Below are positions 12,241 to 25,200 of a stretch of DNA of 64,000 bases, piece by piece; position 1 is the stretch's first letter; each line of letters starts with the position of its first letter. Under the pieces are notes generated by a model. That model made no database searches. It was not told the origin of the DNA and worked only from the letters and a program-made list of their open reading frames with translations. This DNA comes from Gymnorhina tibicen (lineage: Eukaryota; Chordata; Aves; Passeriformes; Artamidae): NCBI GenBank assembly GCA_013399875.1, contig VXAZ01003899.1, positions 1,101,817 to 1,165,816 of the forward strand, in the 5' to 3' direction. Both the position numbers and the translations under genes were made by a program.

Positions 12241-13734
12241 CACTGCCAGGGGCAGCTCTCTCCTGGCACTGCTCTGCAGACTGCCTGCCCCAGGGAGAAG
12301 CAGTGAAAGCACCTCTTCCCAACAGCAATACAGCCAGGGAACTGAAAGAGAACAGCGTTTCTGGAAAGAGGCCATTCATTTTCTTCAGCGTTTCTGTGGG
12401 CTTGGGGAAGCACAGGCTGGTGAAGAAGAGAGACAGGTTTACTGGGACTTACACAAGGCAAGTACAACTTGTCCTCTGACAAGAAACTTTAAGACATGAA
12501 TTATAATGAATTCTGCATCCTCCACATGTTGCCTTAGAACTCCACAGCAGTTTCTTTATCTTTCTTGAATGCCTGTTGCCCGAATGTGCACCCTGTGGGA
12601 ATGTCAACTGCTTTAAATACAAAGTCATCTTCCATGAACACATCCTAAATTTTAAGGCCATCATATGTGCAGCTCTCCTCACTATCCTTGGCTATGTCTT
12701 ATCTAAGCATAAAAAAGACTGTTTAGCCAATGAAATTTTATATTTAAAACCCCCATTTGGACCTCCAAGAACATCAAATCTCTAACCCATACTAGGTCCT
12801 GTGCCATTCCACAAGAGCATGCAGAGCAAGACACAGCAGGAAGAAAATGTGTTTGGACAATATCCACATACACAGAAGCTTAAGTGGAATTACTCTCCTA
12901 GTCTCCATTCTGGCTTTAAACAAAGCATGCTTGGATTTCAATAAGTGAATATTTATGAGTGATAAAATACAAAAATGTGCCCTTGTGTTAATAGTTACTT
13001 CAAAAGATTCATGTGCTTCATGTTTTCTCAACTTACTTTAGATGCAGCTTTGCCTTCTCAAGGGTAAGTATGAAAAAGTCATACCCACATAAAGAAAACA
13101 GTTTTGCTCTGAGAGCCACAATAGCACCAGTTAAATAAAGACTCTGAATCTTGTCACCACAATATCATGGAGGCTGTTCTTAAAAGCTAGCCAAGTGCAC
13201 ATCAATAAGAATGAACAGCATTTCTGTGAGATTAAGGAAGCAAGAGCTGAAATCAAATTACTACAAATTATTTAATCTTCCTCAAGATTCAGTTCCCACA
13301 CAGTAAATGTAAAACAGTGTGCAAAATGAGCTGTGCAGAGGTAACTGAACACACACTGCAGCTGCAAAAACTCTGAAACCTGGTGCGAGACAAATGTAGC
13401 ATTAAATGCAGAAAAATAAACAAATACCAATATTAACATCATATAGATATTATATAGCTTATATTAAAACGTGTAAAAGCTTATATATATGTATGAAAAG
13501 CACTAACTCGGGAGCATGCACACACTCGTGTCTATGTGAGAGAGATAAAAGCTTAATACGCTGCTTCTTCATAAACCTGTTCAAATGAATCAAAAGCAGG
13601 AGCCGAATACTATTGAACTTGCCAGGGATATAAAATTGGATTCACATCTGAACATCTGAGCACTTCTTTATGAGCATCTTTGCCTAAATTAAAACTTCAC
13701 CAGCAGTACCTGCAAATCTGCTGAGCTCTGAAGT

Positions 13735-13816
13735 TCGGAGGAGTAAATCACTTGTCCCGTAATAAAGGATCCGAAGGGATTGGCCCGACGGATCCTACGG
13801 CACGACACGCTCTGCG
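13735..13816. promoter_or_regulatory. Short CpG-retaining block, possible conserved non-coding element
   Basis: Nine CpGs occur in 82 bp of otherwise ordinary AT-rich intron. The block includes a 7-bp inverted repeat, GGATCCG (13767-13773) and CGGATCC (13789-13795). On the minus strand a 48-codon frame without Met crosses it and passes a donor-like CAG|GTACTG at 13710, but the phase of that frame does not fit between exons A and B. Retained CpGs suggest constraint or an unmethylated state. Function is unknown. Confidence 0.3.
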
Positions 13817-16156
13817 GCCCCTTGGAAATTGCTTTTTATTTGGAAGCTTAAACACAATGAGTGTCTTGATGGAGTACATCTGGCTTTTTACATCGGGAAA
13901 TAGATTTTATTTTTGATATAGCAGTAGCCAGTATTGGTTTGGGGAAGAACACTGACGCAATGATGCCTTTTCTCAATTATTAGCTGAATTAGTCATTTCA
14001 CCAGGGTACACTATACAAGCTCAAACATTTAGGATTTAAGGAAAAGTCTTTTAAAACCATAATGACAATCAGAGACCTGGAAATCTGAAATACTGGTACT
14101 ATCCACACTTTGGCTTTTTAATTTTTTAAGTTTCTCGTTTAAATTCACAAACATACAACATATCTAATTCTAATTCCAGTCAATTTTAGTACACATTGAT
14201 TGTGCTGAGTATTTTCAAAAAATCACAGCCCGGTGTCCACATAATCAACATGTGATTCTCCAAGAGATCTTACTGCAGTCAAGAATATCAGCAACACTAA
14301 TTTCAAATTAGAAGCTTAGTGAGGGTAAATTGTGTTGTAATTAAGTAATCTGAGAATAAAAGGTCTGATCTGTGTAGCTTTGAAGCAATCATAAGCTATC
14401 CAATTGACTTATTTGGGTTTAATCAGAACCAAAATAATAAAAAAAAGAAAAAAAAATTGCTCAGTTCATTCTTCATCTGGTGAAACATTTAAACAAACCA
14501 GGCTAGCACAGAGGTAACACTCAGCTGAAACGAGATGCAAAATAGCATTTTTCTCCTTGAAAACAAACAAAAACCCCATCAAAACCCTAAACCTGAGCTG
14601 CTAGTATGGTCTTCCCTTCCCTTGCACGCAAAGAAAGAGCAAAGGACGTGCAGCCCAAAGCCCAGCCCGTGGCTGTGCCCTGCTGAGCACAGGGCAGGTG
14701 AGCACAGGGCTGCCATGGGAAGCAGGGTGCACATCCCTCAGGAGCCTGTGCATCATAACAGTCCTATTGTGGCACAGCCTGGCAGCCCCAGGGATCAGAG
14801 AGAGCCCCTGGATCTCCCACAGTTACAGGCACATCAGCGATGGCCAAGTGCTCCTGAGCACACGATTCCGCACATCTCTGCTCGGCTCTTTTTACAGCTC
14901 AAATGTTGACTAAAATACAAAGTGAAACCTCTGATCTGCTTTAACGTGGTCAAGTTGTTTTTCATAGCTCTTCCCAGGTTTTGGTACACTCACTTAACAC
15001 ATGCACTAAATCCAAGCAACACAATGATCTGAGGAGAACAAGTTAATCTCCCACCTCAGAGATGAAATACAAAGCAGAAAAGGCAGCATACCTGATCTAA
15101 GCAAAGCAATCGCTTCCCTGCATCCCAGTTCTTTGACAATACTGCCTCAAAAAAGTAATGGAGATTGTATCTCAGTTGTGCTGAATTATCGTCCGTGACA
15201 TTATTAAATGCTAAAGAGGCATAAACACCTCCTCATCATTCTTTTTCACAAAAGAACTAAAAGAAAAAACCCAAACATGTATTATTTTTCTGACATGAAC
15301 AATGACGCAACTATTTCCTTATGCTTTAAGCAATAGAAATACTGAACAAAAAAACCCCCCAAAACCAAAGCTGATGCATTGAAAGAAAATTATTAAAAGG
15401 CCCGCAGACAAGCCTTGTCAGCCAGCATTAGAAACCTGGTCTGCAGCACTCCTGATTCTTTATTCAAATACCTCTGCCACACTGTTTTCTCAAGGAAACC
15501 ACATCATCTGCCATCACAATGAGTAACGGGTGTTTCACAGAACCACAGGGCCACCTTCCAAGCTAAATTCATCTTCAAAGGCAGCTCACATTACTCTGAG
15601 TCAGGGAGAACAGAAAGCACTGGAACGCCCAGGAATGTGACAGTGTCACAGGAGCTGCTGTCTCCAGCACCAGCCTCCAGCCTTGCGCTGCAGCCCTCAG
15701 TGAGCTTGGGGTGGGACCTGGGCTCCTGCCCAGCAACACAGACTGGGCTTTATGCTGGGTCTGCTTCAGTTCTCCTGTTTGTTGGCTTAATTCTCTACAT
15801 TATTTTGTGCAAGGCTGTAGCTAAATGGCATCTCAATGTTCTGAAAATGTTTTCAACACATTCTGTAAAGAAGAAAGTTATCTCACTCCTAACCATGGAT
15901 ACCATTACCTCTCTCTCTTGTTGTTTTAAACCCAAGACATTTGTCAGGTGTTCCTTCTTTTGTCTGCCTGTTTTTCACACTCTTTGAGGCAAGAATAGGT
16001 TGAATGACTGGCTGTCATCCCAGACTGTACATTTCAAACTGAAAATTCAGTAAATGTGTGATATGAAACGGTAAGTCACTTATCAGAGTCTGCCAGTCCA
16101 TTGCAGCCATGTCCCCAGCACAATATTACAGTAGAAAATTAAATGTTGCTGTGGCA

Positions 16157-16229
16157 AAAAAAATAAACAAAAACAAACAAAAAACCCAACCCAAACCAAC
16201 CAAACAAAAAACAAAGAAAAAAAACCCCA
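16157..16229. repeat. A/C-rich low-complexity tract
   Basis: About 70 bases almost entirely of A and C (only single T and G interruptions), with blocks such as caaaaacaaacaaaaaaccc and aaccaaccaaacaaaaaac. The open frame through it is translated low complexity, not a gene. Confidence 0.9.
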
Positions 16230-19089
16230 TTGCTTACCCACAATATCCAGTGTGCACAGTCATACAAGCAAAGGCAAAGTTGGACCCTTCACCAGGAGTC
16301 AAACCTAAGGGATTACAGTCATGTAACCACTTCTCTCAAGTGAGGGTCACCTGCACAAGGCTTAAAACTCACTGCCCTACAAAACAGTATTATCTGAGAC
16401 ACCGTGTATTAATTATGTTTATTGAAATACATCACTTAACTATTCATTATCGCACTGCATGAGGTGCACGGGCTGCATAAAATAATGTCTGGTCAATGGC
16501 AAATCACATCAGTAATAATGCTTTATGCAGACTCAGTGTCCTGTGGTACTTTTATATATGTATCTATGTGTATATTATACATACGTAAAAAGGCAGGCAC
16601 GCTATTTCAAATTTTGCCTGTTGTAAAAATGAGTCACAGAGAAGTTGGAGTTTTCTTCTGTCTAACTGAAAAACAATCATCTCACATCTTTTTCAATCAA
16701 TCTTTTAATTTAGTTCCCCAATACTGATATAAATATAAAACATATTTCAGAGAGTTTAAGGATGTATTTATCTTCTTCAGATCAGGTACATGACTATTGT
16801 TTGAAGAAGGCACTGATGTAAGAAGCACTAAAAAGAAAAGCAGGCATATCTATTTCTAAGTGAAGAATTTCATTATCACTGTCATCATTACCATGGAACA
16901 TTTTAGTGCAGAAAGGTAAACATTCTCTAGACTTGGTTCTGCGAATGAGAAAGAGCTGGATCCTGTCTAAAGACTCAGACAAATTCCTGCCTAAGCTCAC
17001 ACAATTTGAAGGACTGGGAATCACACCAAAGTGAAAATGAAGACACGGATTTTTCTGAACAACAGACAGAAATTTCTGAACAGAAATATTTAGGCCAGCA
17101 GTGGAACCTGGTGACATTTTCTTGACAGGATTACAGCCTGAAAACTGCTGCTTCTCTGGATGGGCTATGGGGGAGCCTGAAAATTTTCATGGTGACATAA
17201 GAATAACTGTGCCATAATTTCCAATTCATTATGAGTCTGGAGTCAGGTGCAACAGAAAGTCATCCCTGAAGCTGTTACAGCAGCACTTAGGATCTTGCAT
17301 CACCCAGTGAGCTGGAACACATTTGGTTTCCAAGGGGCAAAAGAAATGCCAGTCATGGGCGGTTTAATGCAATGCACCACCTTGATTATTTCAGAAGCAT
17401 CACAGAATATATTACATGTTGTCACAAACACTTTTTTTGTTAAACACAACCTCCTGAAAAATTTACACCAGAAAGTCTCCCAAAATAAATTACGGAAGTA
17501 ATTGTGTCAGAGAGAAGATGTAATAGGACACTGAGCTTTTTAATGAATCAGCCTTCCAGGTGCTGCAGATCTTTAAGAGAAGGAATGGTCTATCAGCAGA
17601 GTAATGGTTCTGAATCTTTCTGTGGTTTGAAGACTCTGTAAGGTCAAGTTGCACCTCTGAGAAGTTTGGCAGCTGAACTACTAATGACACGAAATATATT
17701 GAACAAGGCTTTCAGCATCATGTAATTTCTCTGTTTCTGAGGCAGTATTATTATCTCTTCCCAGCAGCACTAACTTTTTTCAACTTCTGAATTTTTTTCT
17801 TATTCCATCTTATACTACTGGCCTTAGGACAACTCACCATAATGCACAGTGCACACCAATCTAGATTTCTTTTCAGTTAAACAGCAGGATCAACAAAAAT
17901 ATAGTATTTTTTTTGTCTAAAAGGAAAAAAAACATTCTATCTTACTACAATGTTCTTCAATGGGTTTTCAGGGTTTGAGCATTTTTTTTCCAAAAATAAT
18001 TACAATATAACCCCTCTGGCCCCCCAAAAGCATGAAAATCATAATTAAAAGCAGTTTTAATTTTAGGCTGAACCAACTGATAATCAAACGATGGAAATAA
18101 ACACTGATATATAAGCATCATTAACGTGAAGGCTCACTGACATATACCAGTAAATACAAGGTTCCTGGAGGAGCTACCTGGGAGAATTCAATTTCACAGC
18201 TCCTGGGAAGCCACTTATTTACTACCTGGACCATCTGTTTCCCAACATGCAGAACAGGTAAAAATAATTTGTGTAGAATATATGGGAAAAGTAAGAGGAA
18301 TGTTGCATAATTCTAGAGTAAAGAAAAGCAAATATAATGCAATGTACATGTTGCACTGGATCAGGCTTTTCAATGGGTTATTTCTCTTTTTAAAAGCAGG
18401 CAAGATACAAGTAAGTACAAGACAGAAACAAGGATTTGTCTGCCTCCAGGGTACTGCAAGCTGCAATACTACATGACTGGCATTTCTTTCACAGGCAGCG
18501 AGGTTTTGTTTGAATTCTTTATTGGCTGTTATTGGACTAAAAAAAGAAAGTCACAAACCGTTCAGATAAGAAGGCCTGTTGAAGTTTCCTGACTTTTCCA
18601 GGTACCAGAGATGTTACCTTAAGCCACTACAAGTAAAAGGTTCTGTTACTCAGATGAAACCATGGGTTAATGAATAAAATACAGATTATTATAAAGTGGT
18701 ATATGAAAGCCCTCACACAGTTTCACTCAGCACATTAACCCAGCAAATCTTACACAATTCTTTAAATACAGGGGGTTTTTTGAGTGAAGGGCAAAAAAAA
18801 AAAAGACAACTAAAAACCAACTGCAACCCCTCAGTCACACATGGTAAAACAGAAAAACCACTACAAGATGATTTCAGCTGTGAGAATGATGGGCCTCTCT
18901 CACTCGGAGCGTCTCAAAGTACCGTGCCTGATGTGACTCCATCCAGGGGCTGATCCCAGTTCCTACCACAGCCTGAGTGCCAGCCCTCCCTGGGCCTGGG
19001 TGTGGCAGAGCTCAGGGAAAGCCAAGCCCCAGGGGATGCTGTCAGGGATGCCCAGGGATGAAGGGCTCAGTGCAGGGCACAGGGAGCTG

Positions 19090-19206
19090 CCCGTGCGGCC
19101 GAGCCGAGGCCAGCCCAGCGCGGGGAAGGTCCGTGCTGGTTCGGGAAGCGGCTCCCGCACCGAGCTGCCGGGAGCGCTGCCTCAGGAGCAGCTCCATCCC
19201 CGCGGC
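19090..19206. promoter_or_regulatory. CpG cluster in a GC-rich intronic patch
   Basis: Fifteen CpGs occur in about 115 bp, inside a broader GC-rich patch (about 18940-19260). The flanks are AT-rich. There is no TATA-like sequence beside it and no clear GC box, so the promoter case is weaker than for the block near 32.9 kb. Several overlapping open frames cross it on both strands, which is expected from low stop-codon density at high GC. It might be a regulatory element or the remains of a GC-rich repeat that I do not recognise. Confidence 0.3.
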
Positions 19207-22200
19207 CAAACAGCCCTGCCTGCAGCTGGCTCTCAGTCTGCTTGGAGAGCAGAAAATTAACTGAGCAACACCGGCGTGATGAGGCACCCACGGAGCTTGT
19301 GCTGGCCAGCAATCCTCTCAATAGCACTGCAGCAAATACTTCACTACTACTGCTTTTACCATGGAAAAATTTACTGCAAGCTAGAAACTCACTCTGCAGC
19401 ACAGCAGAAAGGAAACAGCCCACTGAAAACTTTGTTCAAGATCAAGTGTTGTCCTCTCTAAATAGCATTACTAACATCTTAAGCAGAGACTTAATCCTTA
19501 CCAAGATGTTAAACCTCCATGCAATTCTCTATTGTGTGAGCTTGAAGAACAAGGCTATGGATCTTTTCTTTCTCTTTTTTTTTTTTTTAATTAAATAAAC
19601 CTGTCCAATCACTTACAATTAGTGAAATAGAAAGCACCATCACTACTCATCTCCTGGGACTGTGCTGTTTGCCTGCCTGACACCCTCTGCCCAGTTCCCA
19701 CAGCCTGTCTCCCACAGCACCATCACAGTGCAGCCGTGCTCTGGGCTGCCACTTCAAATATGAACTGCTCTTCCCTCTCCAGCATGGGGAAGGCAATCGA
19801 ATTGCCAGCCTGAAGAGACTGTGTAATCATCCTGGCAGATACCAAACACTGAAGTGTTCCCACATTACCAGAACAAACAGAAGGCAGGGAACTGTAATGC
19901 CTTTCAGCAATGCTACTTACTCCCAGTGTCAAGGGGAGGGTGAACAGCACAGCCCTACCCATCACCTGCACTGAACACATTTCTGAAAGCACAGCTTCAC
20001 CCCAGCTACTCACACCAACACCAGCTTTACAGGCCTGTTTGTCTCAAGGGCATGGTTTTATTTTTCTGAGCCCACCAATGCGGAGTAAAAAAAGCCACTC
20101 AAGTAAAAAACCACAGAAATATGGTATTAATTGATAAATGAGAGAACAGATACCATTTCCTACTTAAGGTACAAAAACAGCTATCATAATTGCATTATAT
20201 ACTGATTCTTCCTTCAAAATGTCTGAGGCTGCCACAGAACTAAGTGGTGTTTAATACCATGAAAAGAAAGTAGAAAAAACACCTCTCAAGTGCCATGCTG
20301 CATTCATAATAATGACAGTGGCAATACTAAAGGAGAATTTAAAAATGGGAAAAGAGGATGACCACAATATTTTTTCCAACTAAAGTCATAGGAGACTAGA
20401 GAGTAGTTAAATATCAAGACTGCAATTTGGGTAAAACCTCTGTCACCCTGCAAAAATTGCTAGCAGCTTTTTCTAATGATGTGAAGCAATCAAAACCTGT
20501 GCCTGAAATCTCTGCTTCACCGTAAATGTGGATTGCTGGAATTCCTTGGACAGAAAATGTTCAGAGCAGGTAAAGCCATAATGTAATAGATGAATTTGGG
20601 CAAACCCACAGACCAAGGAACAAAAGTTTTTGACACTGAAGCTGGCTTGTGAACTCATGGCAGAGGAGAAAAGATGAGCATTCTGAAGTCAGTCAGATAA
20701 TTCAACTTCTTTGAGACATGGGGGCGAGGAAAGAGTCAGCAGAAGAGAAGGGAAAAAGACACTAAATAAACCTGTCCTAAGAGCTCTTGCAGAAGCTTCT
20801 TCCACAGAGAAATGAAGCTTTTGACAATCATGTGTTACCTGTATAACCCACATGCAGATCAGCAAGGAATTATCAGTAGATGAGAGTAGAAGCTCTTTGA
20901 CACCCTGGTCTATACATATAATGTTTGGACGGTGTGGGGCAGTAAATTTGGATTAGTCTGATACACCTGGATCAAGAGTCTTCCCCTCCACCTGCTTTGA
21001 AGCAGTCTCATGGACCAGTTGTTGTTTCCACCTCTCATGAGCCCACTAGAAGAACGAGCCCATTTGCATTAATTTGTCAACACTTCTAATACAGCAGATA
21101 TTAAATTGCAATTCTGTATTTGAAAAATCCAATTAGATTATTTTAATTTGATATCATAACTAGGATACAGAATGACAGCACACAGTCTTCCTATTTCTAA
21201 ATTAATATGCAAGAAAGATCTGGGTTAAGTCTTCTATAGAGACACGCTTAGTACATCAAAACTTTTCTTCATGGACCTCCTATGAACCACATTTTCAGAG
21301 GAGCATTCAGGAAAAGATGCATTGTCAAGCTTAAGAAATTCCAAAGCAAAAATAATTTTTTTTTCTCCTAAACATGTGTAGTGTTTAAAGTGAAAGTTAT
21401 TTTCCTTATATTGTTACCAATGAATTACAGATATCTATAGTTTTAGGTAGTGGGATGCTTACTACGTGACCATACTTATCATGGAATGAATGAAAACCAA
21501 ATTACTTTAAAAAATAAAGTTATCTGATTAAATTATTGCTGTTGGGTAGTTGTGACTCTCCACACCAACAACAGTTACCTTACAAATTAAAAAAAAAAAT
21601 AAAATTTAAGATATCCATTCATTTTTAGTAATTGTCTTGCATCTGTTATGTGTGAAAGATTTTAATTTACACTCATTTATTAACTCAGACAACTTCACTA
21701 ATGGAGGAATTTATTCTGATAACAAAAAAAATCAAACTCCGCTTTCAGAAGGTTATCAGAAGGTGGGTACATGCACATGGCACCTGGATCAGGAATAAGT
21801 ATCATTTTTTAACACAACTCTTAAAAATTAGGGTTTTCTCATACATAGCTCTAAAGGAATATGAATGCCCACACAGAAAAGATTTTATTTCAAATGAATG
21901 TATGGGAAAGAAGTATTCACAAACATGGGAAAGCAGAGGAGGCATTAACCGGACACTTAAATATGGTGTAGAAAAGGCTCTTAAACCAAATAATGTTGTA
22001 CTCTGGCAACGTCGACTGTGGAGTTTTTATCTCTCAAAAGTGATTGCAGTCAGTGTCACATACATGGAAATGATCAATACCAACAACCACAAAGCAGCAA
22101 TAGTGGTAACACTTAGTGTTCTCCACAGTATCTACTGTGTGTTCTTTTAATGCATTTCACAAACTAAGCCCAAGAAGGTAAAGATGTTATCACAATTTTA

Positions 22201-25200
22201 CGTGACAAACTGAAACACAGAGCAGAGAACTCATATGGAATTGTGTGACCAAACCCTGGTCCACTGGTTTCACCCTGGTCTTTTTCTTCTTCCACGTGTC
22301 CATCTGACACGTTTCTCCAGTCACAACAAACTAAAACACGTGAAAATTAATTCCAGTGGGTGCTGACAGAAAGTGTCCCATGTTTAACTACTGTTTCAGA
22401 CAGGTTTGGTTTAGGTGTGTGTTTGTTTGCCTTTTTAAAGCCATATATTTCAATAACGCCTCTCGGAAAGCACAAACAAATGAGGCACTTTCTACACTGG
22501 ATGAAGATCTAGAAATACAGTTTTGTTCTGCCCGACTTCTTACAGCTGTTAAAAAACAACAACAAAAACCCCCAAACAAACCTCACACAGCTGATCAGAG
22601 ATTTTTCCAGTTGATACATAATACAAGTCCTGCCCATTGGGGAGGTTTAGATTTTTAAGCGAATGTCCAATTAGTATATTTTAACAGAAATGCAAGAGCA
22701 AAAACCAGCCTCTACAGGACATGCAAGCCAGTCACCCTTAAAGCTTGAAGACTGATCTATGCGTATTTTCTGCATCATAAAATAGTCTGGAATAAGACCC
22801 AAATTGCACATCAGTGTAGGATGCTGATAGACATCTTGATCCGGTTTCACTATTCCAATTTAGTTGCATATTGTTTGATACTGCTCAGGGAAATACGACA
22901 AGCTGTGCCACGAAGGGAAGGGAACAGAACCAACTCTCTCTTGCTGTACATTGTTTTTATTAAAGGAGACTCCACAAAACTCTAAATTTATGAAATACTC
23001 AAGAAAAATTATTAAATTATTCATCAGTGATAAGACAATTAAGAAGCAAACTAAGGAGCAAGTGGAAGCTTGGTCCTGAGGGAGAACAGCTGGTCTTCTC
23101 ATTAAAAGTATGTTTTGGCAGCAAAATACCCTCAGAACAGAGGGAACCTGCTGCTAAAGCAGCCTCAGAGTCAAATTTAGGAGCAAGTGACGAAGTCAGG
23201 CTGATGTGAAGAGCAAGGTGGTGTACTCTGGGTAGCAGTGTGTGGCTGGTGCGAGCTGCACACCCCCTGCTCCTGGCAAGGAGGTGATGGGACTTTATTG
23301 TACTTTGGAGCCACAACATGACATGGAAGTTGCCTCAAGCCTCTGGCAACTTTGTGCTGATGCACCAGACTACAAAGAAATTAGCTTAAAACTCAAGGAA
23401 AAATGTTATTTGTACCAAATAAGCCAAGAGCTGAGCACAGCCCAGTGGTGAGGACGGTGTCCACGTCACTGAGTGACCCTGTGCTCCTGCCTCAGATCCC
23501 TTGTTTATCAAACAGCAAAGCTGCGGACCCCGAAGGGGCACTGGGTCGGTACATACTGGGAGGTTTTCTGAGCATCCTGTGCATGTGCTGAACATGAGCA
23601 CTGTCCATCTGCACAGTGGGCAACAACCAGCCGTGGGCAGGAAGGGATATTCCACCTCTGAGGCTGTGACGTGCAGGTGCTAAAAAAGCAACTATATCAT
23701 GTTAGAGACACAAAGTCTTTCAGAGGTGGAGAAGAGAACGAAAGGGAGTAAGAAAGAGCAGAGAGAGACAGCACTTTGGTCCAATGTGTTTTATGAAGTT
23801 GAACCAGCACAAGCAAAGAAAGTAGACCCTGCTCCAACAGGCTGGTGCAGGGCCAGAGCTCTGAGGGGGTCTGACAAACTCTTCATGAAATACCATTGCT
23901 CCTTTCCTTCTCATCGCTCTCTTTCTGCTACCTACTATTTTAGGATTGTGGGGATTTTTAGCCTGTGTTTTTTCTCATACTTTCCTTTTGTAGTTTTTAA
24001 CTCTTTCCCTGTCCTACCATCAACAGTTCAGGAGATTTGCCCCTTGGCTCCTCACCTCGTACAGTCCATCCTCCAAGACCACCCACCTTAAACACCTGGT
24101 CAAACAAAAAACAACCACTGACAAACCAGCTCTCACCCACAGCAAAACAAAGGACCACTTATGATCCCATTGCTGAAATACACAATTAGTGACAAGTATG
24201 ATCTGTGTTCTTTAAAGATAGTATCCTTAAAACATGTCTACACCAAAAACCCCCAAACATTTCTGTAGCATCTGCTGAAATATGAAATCCCCACTCGCTG
24301 GCATGCCTTGTCCTAGATGTTTGAGAAATTTTTTCAAATAACATCAAGGTCCGTAAGTTTTTTGTGACACAGAAACAAGAAATCAGATGCTCCATCTTAA
24401 TTTTGGACAAAATTACTTCCTAGTTAGTTAAAAAATTGATAGGAATTTTCCTCCCTTAATGCCATCCTTTTTCCCATATTTCCCCATGTGTGTGAAATAT
24501 CTTTACAGCAGAAAGACAAAACAGGTTGTTTCTTAATCAAAAAATTCTGCTTAAAATCGTTACTCCAATTCTTGCACGGATTCAAACATCTTGCATAACT
24601 GGCAGGAATTCTGACATCCCTGCACAATACCAAATTACTCTCAGCCTGCTTCAAAACCTGATTCATCACATAAAATATAACAATTCCCACTCCAATCTTT
24701 CTGTACCTATTTGTTCACTTAGGTTAGCTGGCAAAACAAGCATGTTAGCCTTTTCTCTGCTCCAGATATGTCATACCAAAGTGGGTTTTGCATAAAAAGA
24801 AATGGCATGCTACTATCTTTGTAACATTTTTAGAGCCTTGGTTATAAATACTTCAGATGATGCTCAGACAGAAACTCAAGTGATGCAGATTTCAGCTCTT
24901 CACATGAACAGCAGGGAGAGTTACAGATTCAGTTTGATTTGGACCTATACTAATTTACCTCAGATGATCAAAAAAAGGGGAGCATAGCTAAAATAGAATC
25001 TCTGAAGTGATGGAATTTATACCTGTCACATTAAAATTTATTAGGTACACAGAGGTATCTGGACATTCACAGGTACTGGGTATACAGCTATACACAGGAC
25101 AACACTGTGATGTACAGAAGTAGGAACAAATGATGAGCAGGTGAAGGAAATAATCCTGCATGGGGTTCTTGGTGGAGCTAGACTGGGCTGGTGGGGCAGG

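Larger units (their letters stand above)
10851..19089. other. Intron stretch, 3' third of the large TENM2 intron
   Basis: Apart from the CR1 fragment (12105-12240), the CpG-retaining block (13735-13816) and the A/C-rich tract (16157-16229), I see only unique AT-rich sequence. The open frames at 14535-14909 and 15637-15987 (plus strand) lie in slightly GC-richer patches and carry no recognisable domain. Confidence 0.6.

Noticed and set aside
13757..13816. Possible 5S-rRNA-derived SINE head (CTACGGC-like sequence)
   Set aside because: Only about ten bases resemble the start of 5S rRNA; the internal promoter boxes that should follow are not seen.
16109..16462. 117-codon plus-strand frame with a Lys/Asn/Pro/Gln-rich stretch
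   Set aside because: The stretch is a translated A/C-rich low-complexity tract.
18963..19423. Several overlapping frames on both strands over the GC-rich patch
   Set aside because: Explained by high GC and few stops; composition-driven Ala/Gly/Arg/Pro-rich translations without domain features.
21701..22150. 149-codon open frame on the plus strand
   Set aside because: Longest frame in AT-rich sequence, but the translation shows no domain, repeat or signal I recognise, there is no promoter or splice context, and it is antisense within a TENM2 intron. Most likely chance; a protein search with hits in other birds would change this.
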